Assembly: GCA_051530055.1 (NCBI GenBank)
Contig: CM121343.1
Coordinates: 5,394,001 to 5,458,000, forward strand
Source of the DNA: Neoechinorhynchus agilis
Lineage: Eukaryota; Acanthocephala
Length of the DNA: 64,000 nt
Reading direction: 5' to 3'
The position numbers and the translations under genes were made by a program. The notes beneath the pieces are model-generated. The model ran no database searches. It had not been told where the DNA came from and saw only the letters and a program-made list of their open reading frames with translations. This document shows positions 58,149 through 64,000 of the stretch, piece after piece (position 1 is the stretch's first letter; each line of letters starts with the position of its first letter).

Positions 58149-58683
58149 CAAACTTTCGTTCTCTCTATCTCATGCACACAACCACTAGCAATATGAGAGG
58201 AGGAGGAACATGGCGGCATCACATAATAAGTGTACTAAGGAGAGAACGAGAAAGTGTGTTATAGGCAAAGTGCCACCATATCCTCAAAACGACATTCGAA
58301 TGTTTCTCCATTCGCCTGCGCTGATCCTCCTCCTCCTCCGCAGTACAGCTCCATACGCGCGCATCGAGGAACAGCCGCATCCACACGCACCCAAACGCTT
58401 ATCTCCTCCACGCGACACAGCCGGATCATGCACACTCGCGAAATGCTAAATTTTTATGCTTCCCGCCGTGAATAAGGCGCAAATATCGAAAAAGAGCCAG
58501 CAACTTCATCACCAGTGCCGATCATTACTAATAATAAGCAACAACAACCCAAGCCGCACAATTGCTGCGTGCTTTAGGCTTGCTCCTTCTTCGACATCTT
58601 CTACATCCGTTACACTCTAGTATTATCAATCATTGATCGCTTCCGCATATTTTGCATATTACTGGTATTGATCTTTACCCAGG

Positions 58684-59523
58684 ATGCATTCATGGTTCAT
58701 TTCGAACGTTATCATTGGCTTCATCTTAATTGTGTTTGGTACTGTGCCTGGACTGTGCGATCGCACTAACAGCCAGCAACAAAACGTACGGGCTCAACAA
58801 AACCAAATTAGGTCTCTGATTAGGACCAGGAAGTTCCTCGCACCCTACGGTTTTCGCACGGACGAATACACGGACGCTCTGTCGAAAATTTTAAGGGAAA
58901 ATAATAAAAGCGAGGATATTTCCCAATTGGATCCAGGATCAGCAGATTATTTCAGACATTTAGCTGTGGCTGCTGTCGTCTTAAATAAATACAATGCATT
59001 GGCAAGTAATAGTTCTACAAAATTAGAGTCGCCGAAATCAGTACCGTTCCGTATACCGCCAAAATCTAATTTTAAGCTTCGTGGTAGCAAGTACAATTGG
59101 ATAGTCGTGGCGAATAACACTCTAATAAAGTTCAACATGACAATGAAAAATGGCAGTGATGATACTAGTACTCAGCCGGATCTTCGTAACCGTTGTACTC
59201 CTTATATGATCGTTTGTAACGATCAAATCATTGATAATTCAATTGAAGATTACGAGTATGATGCTGAGAATAAGCGGCTCACCGTTAAGAAGGAGAATAT
59301 AAATCACGATCTACTCTTCTATATTTACACAAAATACAACCGTACTAAACTTCAACATTTCTTTTACGTAAAAATCGGACCTCCGTTGGAAAATGTATCT
59401 TTTGCCCAACATAACAACGAAAAGGCCACGTCCGCTGCTAAAATGGCTATGTTTCACCCACTCTTAATAATTGGTCTACTAGTATACACAATCGCTGTCG
59501 GGGTTAGTCTCATGTTTTACTAA
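58684..59523 (+). CDS. Secreted or membrane-anchored glycoprotein, 279 aa
   Basis: Signal peptide MHSWFISNVIIGFILIVFGT (cleavage near GLC-DRT). The ectodomain has several N-glycosylation sites (NKS, NSS, NNT, NMT, NGS, NRT, NVS) and a cysteine pair (RCTPYMIVC). A C-terminal hydrophobic helix (MFHPLLIIGLLVYTIAVGVS) ends the protein almost at once, so it is a type I membrane or GPI-anchored protein. Family not recognised. The coding region has no intron. The 0.5 kb upstream is CT-rich with short tandem triplets. Confidence 0.75.
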   Translation: MHSWFISNVIIGFILIVFGTVPGLCDRTNSQQQNVRAQQNQIRSLIRTRKFLAPYGFRTDEYTDALSKILRENNKSEDISQLDPGSADYFRHLAVAAVVLNKYNALASNSSTKLESPKSVPFRIPPKSNFKLRGSKYNWIVVANNTLIKFNMTMKNGSDDTSTQPDLRNRCTPYMIVCNDQIIDNSIEDYEYDAENKRLTVKKENINHDLLFYIYTKYNRTKLQHFFYVKIGPPLENVSFAQHNNEKATSAAKMAMFHPLLIIGLLVYTIAVGVSLMFY

Positions 59524-60360
59524 CTCATTGGCACCTCACAAAAAAAAACTTAGTTCATCTAAGAAAATAAATGTGCCTCAGGCTGATCACACTGAATGCA
59601 CGCCTACTCCATTCGTGCGTGTGTTGCAGATTATATATATCGCTCTCGCTCGGAGTGGCACTAATCGTGTGCCGTCTGTTGCTGCCAATCGCGTGGGTGT
59701 GACCGCGTGTGAAATAAAATTCGGTTTTCTTGGCTTAGCGTAAAAGTAATCCAATGTCCGAAATATTATCATTATTCAGTTAACCCATTAGCGGTAACTC
59801 TATCAGGTCTAATCGACATACAAAAACGCCGGATTCGCTAAGGCGAATAAGTAGTCCACTTTACTATTCATGATCTTGCCAAAATAAAACCGGAGTTAAG
59901 TGGAGGAGTGTCAGGTGTCAAATAGTTACTGGTAGTTCTTAGAGAAACCAAAAACATCCTCTAAGTGGAAAACGTCGTCGGAAATGGGAATTATGCATCC
60001 GAATTTTTGAGTCCATCCCTATTTCATTTCGTATTTGCGAATTTACTGATCCGTCTCCTTCAAACACTCGAGAAAAATGATTACCCGAAGATCAATTGAA
60101 AACATATAACTCAATTCGGTTTGGACTTTTTGTTAAAATTGTTGTTATCGGCTGTGATCTTATAAGTTTAAAAACATCAAATATTTCCCAAGTTCCCAGT
60201 TAAGATTTCTAAACCGGAAATTCAGACAGCTCCCGTAGTTGACTGTCACCGAAAACACCACAAATTAAGCCGAAGATTGGAGTTCAACCCAGAAATTAAT
60301 GAAGCAAATCTTTTTGACTGTCCTAAAAAGAACGACCATACTGCCAAATCTTCTTGGATA

Positions 60361-60450
60361 TCATAACTTGAAATGAACACGAGGAAAGACCGAAGCTCTC
60401 TTATCCCCGTCCGAACAAACCTTCCAACCCGACCGAAACCATAATCCACT
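60361..60450. repeat. Degenerate relic of the 33-bp minisatellite family
   Basis: Contains CCGTCCGAACAAACCTTCCA and ACCCGACCGAAACCATAATC. The second, with ATCCACTC after it, matches CCCGACCGAAACCGTAATCC at 50210-50230, which follows a minisatellite-like TATTCCCACCCGAC. Both therefore look like relics of one dispersed unit related to the 27.8-28.9-kb array. Confidence 0.6.
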
Positions 60451-61430
60451 CAACAAATCTGAATGCGAGTTTTTATGAGGACCCAAAGATACATAGGCCC
60501 TTTTCTTTGTTAACTAACAAATAAACGTGTTATTATTAATATACTTTGCGTGTGATTTTAGCCGTTTCCTTTTTCTTCCACAATTGATCACCATTTTGTG
60601 GAAGTCATGCATTTGCAAAGTCTAGTCTAAATCGGTAGCTACGGAGTATTTAATTTTTGAACGAATTTTTAAAACCCTGAGTTTTAAAAATACGTCCAAA
60701 AAGAAAAGGTAAAAGGGTTGAGAATCTTTAGTGATTTTATCGCGTTGTTTTTGCATCAAATTGGTTTCAGTTTTATTTAAACAAACACAGAAACGCTTTG
60801 TTGTTGTATATAGGCAATTTGTGCTCTACTCTGCCTCAAATGCGCCACACAGCGCACAAAATTCGAATAATAGAATTATTTCTGAACTTCGAACGAATTA
60901 TATCAATGGAAGATTTCCTTTCTATACTTTTAAAACTCGGTCAAAGTCTTAAACAACAATAAAACCCATTGCTATCGCACTACTTATCAAAATTTGAAAG
61001 TTACATTTGAAAGACAAGTATTCTTAAGCAAGACTTTAATTTTAGGTACAAAGCTATTTGAAACAGGTTGTGTGTGTGAATGTTCAACGATAGTGGCGCT
61101 ATTTAGTGGCGGTGAGTATTAAACGAAATTAATGCAGGTTTTTAAATTTATTAAGTTTCCGAAAAGCAATTCATAGTTGCAATTTTTGTTATTTGACAAA
61201 CTCATGATGCTGAAAATTTAATGCTGATTGTTTAATTAAATGGAATTGAAAATATTCTGGTCTTCGTGTGAGCTTGGACTTATTCTACTAGAACTCATTA
61301 GAAAAGACAGTGACCAGAATCAATTGTATAAAGGTCAACAGATTATTCCATAATTTTGTATCCCTTAAAGCAAAGCTAAAGCATTTTAATCGTAAAGTCA
61401 ATCTCTGGAGGGTTTTCTATTCGAGACGTA

Positions 61431-63789
61431 CTAGCAATCGCCATCCCCAAGAGTAGAATGGAAGGAATCGGTATCTGAAGAATCATTATCCTGTAAATGA
61501 CGGTCTTCATTAACAAAAATAGAATTCTTCAAATTAAACCATGACTCCGGTTGCGATAACTGCAAATCGTCGGAGATGACAAACAAGAATACACGACAGG
61601 GACTTACGCTAAGAAGTTGTGGTGCTTGAGCATCGAACAACGATATGAAATTATGTATCAGTTCTTTGGATTTGTCTTCCCATTTGTCCAATAATTCACC
61701 TGCTTCTTCTCGATACTCCCGCATTTTCTCTTTCATTTTGTCCACGTGACCTTGAATTTCAATTCGTTTGCCCTTCAACAAAAATTGATTTTTTTAGCCG
61801 ATCTCCAGAGAAGATGTGCACCTTAAAGTAACCAACGTTCAGTTCACCGGCAGTGTAGCCCCGCTGCAGATTCCGCCGGACATAGTCGTCGTAATCGCGA
61901 ACGATTCGACAAATCAAATCGCTGGTTGAGATGCACTCTGTCCTTTGTGTTACTATGAACCTAAAAACCGGTTTGTTTGAAACAACCGAGAAGGTTTTTT
62001 CGTCTGTCTTACATATTTCGTTCCTTTAAATGCTTATAAACGTCGTCGTGGTCTTTTGCTGTATAAGGAATATCATCATGAGCAACAAAGTCGATCTTGT
62101 GGTGTTCCAAGAATTCGTCGTCAAGAACCCATGGAGCATCCAATACGACCTCATCCACATATCTATTATATTTATTTGAGATAGTAAGTTGTTGGACAAT
62201 GGACTTTAAACCTGCAGTGCCTAACGTTCTCATATCGTTCTTCGTCTGTATTCACAGTCCTTCCCTTCAGTCGATGTGTTGTATCATCACTACATACTGT
62301 GAGAGCAAATAAAACTCAGCCAGAACGAAACCAATACCAAATTGTCCAATTTCCCCTTTAAGAGTCAATTGATGCAGCAGCAACAACAAATGATTATGGA
62401 TGTTTTTGTCGAGTTGGAGGGAGAAATCAGCAGTGTGCGTGAAAATGAGGTTGTGCAAAAATGGTGGTAGGTGAAACGATGAAAAAACCCAAAAATGAGC
62501 GCCTGCTTGGTTAGATGAAAATTATTCATCTTAAAAAACAACAACGGAGGAGCAAGTTGCAATAGAAGTTTTTAAATACTTAAATGTCTTTACTGCCAAG
62601 CCGGTTCCACTGATTCAGTGTTTTTATAACATCCCTTCCTCGGATTTGAGTTTTTCCTTTGTGGCATACAGTCAAACAGATCTCTTATCAGAGAATTGAT
62701 TTAACCATTTAGACTCTAATGCGAATTCGGTACTTTCCGAGGAGGTTGGACTCATCAGTGTGGATGTCCTAAAATCAGAATCAATAGAACCGGCTTGCCA
62801 GTAAGTACAATTAAGAATTCAACACTCACCCCGAGCTATAAATACTGACCGAAGTTTGCAAATTCCGTAACCGTTCAAAAGGAAGAGGAGGAAGCTCACA
62901 GATGAGTCCAACCTCCTCGGCAAGTATCTGAGAATTCGGAGGGATGTGTACAAACTCGTGTACCGAATTCGCATTAGAATCGAAGTGATTCAATCAATTC
63001 TCTGATAAGAGATCGATGTGGCTTCATGCCAAAAAGGAAACACTAAAATCTGAGGAAGGCATGTTGTAAAATCGCCAGTGAGACCATTTTAAAGAACGAG
63101 CTGAGGTTTATACATTCCGTAGTTGTGCCGAGGAGGTTAAGTGGACTTGAGCCCAATCCACAATTGCCGATGACTCACAACCAAAGGGAACGAAAAAGCT
63201 CGTTGAAGGGAAGAAGAGGAAGCTCACTGGTGAGTCCAACTTCCTCGGAAAGTATCTTAGGATCCGCAGGGATGCGTACAAACTCGTATACCGAATTCGC
63301 ATTAGAATCGAAGTGATTCAATCGATTCTCTGATAAGAGATCGATGTGGCTTCATGCCAAAAAGGAAACACTAAAATCTGTAGTTTTTAAATCGATATTT
63401 TCCTACAACCGATGCCGTTAGCACATAAAACGGGAATGTCAGAGGGAATTCAGTCTCACACAATATCCGATCACTGTACAAACCTCCGACGATTAGATAT
63501 ACGTTCGGAAGGCAATTCTTTGCTTGCATTAGCTGGCGCGCGTGTCCAGCATGAAATACGTCATATATTCCGTCCGCATAAACTCGAACTTTACGTTGGA
63601 CTATTTCTTAGCACAATGTACAAGATTATTAATAAGTGAAGACTGACCTTTTCCTGCTTTTGCGTCCTCCAGATTGATCTTTTCGGTGTAATCACATGAT
63701 TCCCGTTCTTTGATGGCTGGTTGTTCGTTGTGATATGGAGCTGGCAGTATTTGCAATTGGCCAGGTAAAACCTCCAATGGCTTCAGCAT
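61431..63789 (-). CDS. PCYT1A: CTP:phosphocholine cytidylyltransferase (CCT)
   Basis: Rate-limiting enzyme of phosphatidylcholine synthesis. Exons by GT-AG: 63648-63789 ([20 protein letters not shown]), 63484-63600 ([20 protein letters not shown], with the HxGH catalytic motif), 62212-62296 ([20 protein letters not shown]), about 62011-62162 ([25 protein letters not shown]), about 61814-61960 ([20 protein letters not shown] and [20 protein letters not shown], containing R-T-E-x-I-S-T-S), about 61615-61771 (helical membrane-sensing region [20 protein letters not shown]), and a last exon (LSQPESWFN to DGDC). Order and content match animal CCT; the serine-rich tail ends the protein. The 1187-nt intron 62297-63483 holds three SINE copies; the other introns are about 45-60 nt. 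Confidence 0.93.
62610..62770 (-). mobile_element. SINE copy in PCYT1 intron, body only
   Basis: Minus strand has CTGATGAGTCCAACCTCCTC, GGAAAGTACCGAATTCGCAT, TTCTCTGATAAGAGATC and a tail with GAGGAAGG. Same body as the SINE at 11.5 kb. Sits on the sense strand of PCYT1. Confidence 0.75.
62870..63070 (+). mobile_element. SINE copy in PCYT1 intron, body
   Basis: Plus strand: CAGATGAGTCCAACCTCCTC, GGCAAGTATCTGAGAATTCG, GAGGGATGTGTACAAACTCG, TTCTCTGATAAGAGATCGAT and CATGCCAAAAAGGAAACACT. Inverted relative to the copy at 62.6-62.8 kb. Confidence 0.8.
63105..63385 (+). mobile_element. SINE copy in PCYT1 intron, with eroded tRNA head
   Basis: Head GTGCCGAGGAGGTTAAGTGG resembles box A; the box B region is eroded. 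Then AAAGCTCGTTGAAGGGAAGA, CTTCCTCGGAAAGTATCTTA, GGATCCGCAGGGATGCGTAC and the shared 3' part TTCTCTGATAAGAGATCGAT. Direct repeat of the previous copy. Confidence 0.85.
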
Positions 63790-64000
63790 TTAGTTGAGCG
63801 ATTAGGTGCTACCCCTACAGGCGGTAGAATTACGCACCTTATCCGGTGCGCCAGGAAACTTGCGCAAATTACTCATCGTGTCAAATCTGAAACGCCTCGC
63901 ACTCTTGACTAATTGAACGTTGAAACAACAACCAAGACGTCATGCAAACGCGTATACATTAACGGCTATCGAACAGGTGAAAAGATAAAACCAATTCCTA

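Noticed and set aside
1-64000. CRISPR arrays, prophage, bacterial operons
   Set aside because: All coding evidence is spliced animal genes and eukaryotic retroelements. Tandem arrays lack spacer structure.

Overview
The window is invertebrate animal nuclear DNA, probably ecdysozoan. The recognisable host genes are animal ones (RAD54, CTP:phosphocholine cytidylyltransferase, lipoyltransferase 1, COX5A, ATP synthase subunit f, a multi-PDZ scaffold, an intersectin-like adaptor, a TRAF/MATH gene, an MRG chromatin protein and a TAF5-like protein). Most introns are 40-70 nt with GT-AG ends. I cannot name the phylum from sequence alone; small introns and compact genes would suit a nematode. No species claim is made.

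Layout: 0-1.7 kb, 5'-truncated HEAT-like gene (-); 4.3-7.55 kb, decayed APE-type LINE (+); 7.9-9.75 kb, phosphorylase-kinase C-terminal remnant (+) convergent with LIPT1 (-); 9.9-15.4 kb, two 3' fragments of an RLE-type LINE around a tRNA-derived SINE and a secreted EF-hand gene; 15.9-21.6 kb, MRG-domain gene (+) and RAD54-like gene (-); 21.9-23 kb, another RLE-LINE; 25-26.6 kb, intersectin-like gene (-); 26.8-28.9 kb, RLE-LINE abutting a 35-unit 33-bp minisatellite; 29.5-33.5 kb, multi-PDZ gene (-); 34-35 kb, RT scrap and TRAF-like gene (-); 35-39 kb, repeats around COX5A (-) and ATP synthase f (+); 39-53.2 kb, mostly a transposon graveyard (RLE-LINE, Penelope-like pieces, RTE-like LINE, a Ty3/gypsy fossil, LINE ORF1, a LINE/Penelope composite) with a few small host genes; 54.7-56.2 kb, TAF5-like WD40 gene (+); 57-59.5 kb, LINE fragment, two-pass membrane protein and secreted protein; 61.4-63.8 kb, PCYT1 (-) with three SINE copies in its large intron.

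The most interesting signal is a pair of host-gene introns that look like MITE-type DNA elements. In LIPT1 (9215-9559) and in the PDZ gene (30069-30477) the interruption is flanked by a short direct repeat (TACGC, TTAT), carries inverted repeats at its ends, and restores the expected protein frame when removed with one repeat copy. The LIPT1 case has no usable GT-AG solution that preserves the conserved region. The other introns I traced in RAD54L, PCYT1 and the intersectin-like gene are ordinary GT-AG. Either this genome splices out non-canonical, transposon-derived introns, or both genes carry recent insertions. Other notable items are a minisatellite with higher-order unit order and long open frames, three long fold-back inverted repeats, and two LINE copies sharing an identical internal deletion.

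Several conserved host genes also show single-frame breaks (TAF5-like, MRG, phosphorylase kinase). Real decay and residual assembly indels cannot be separated from the sequence alone.
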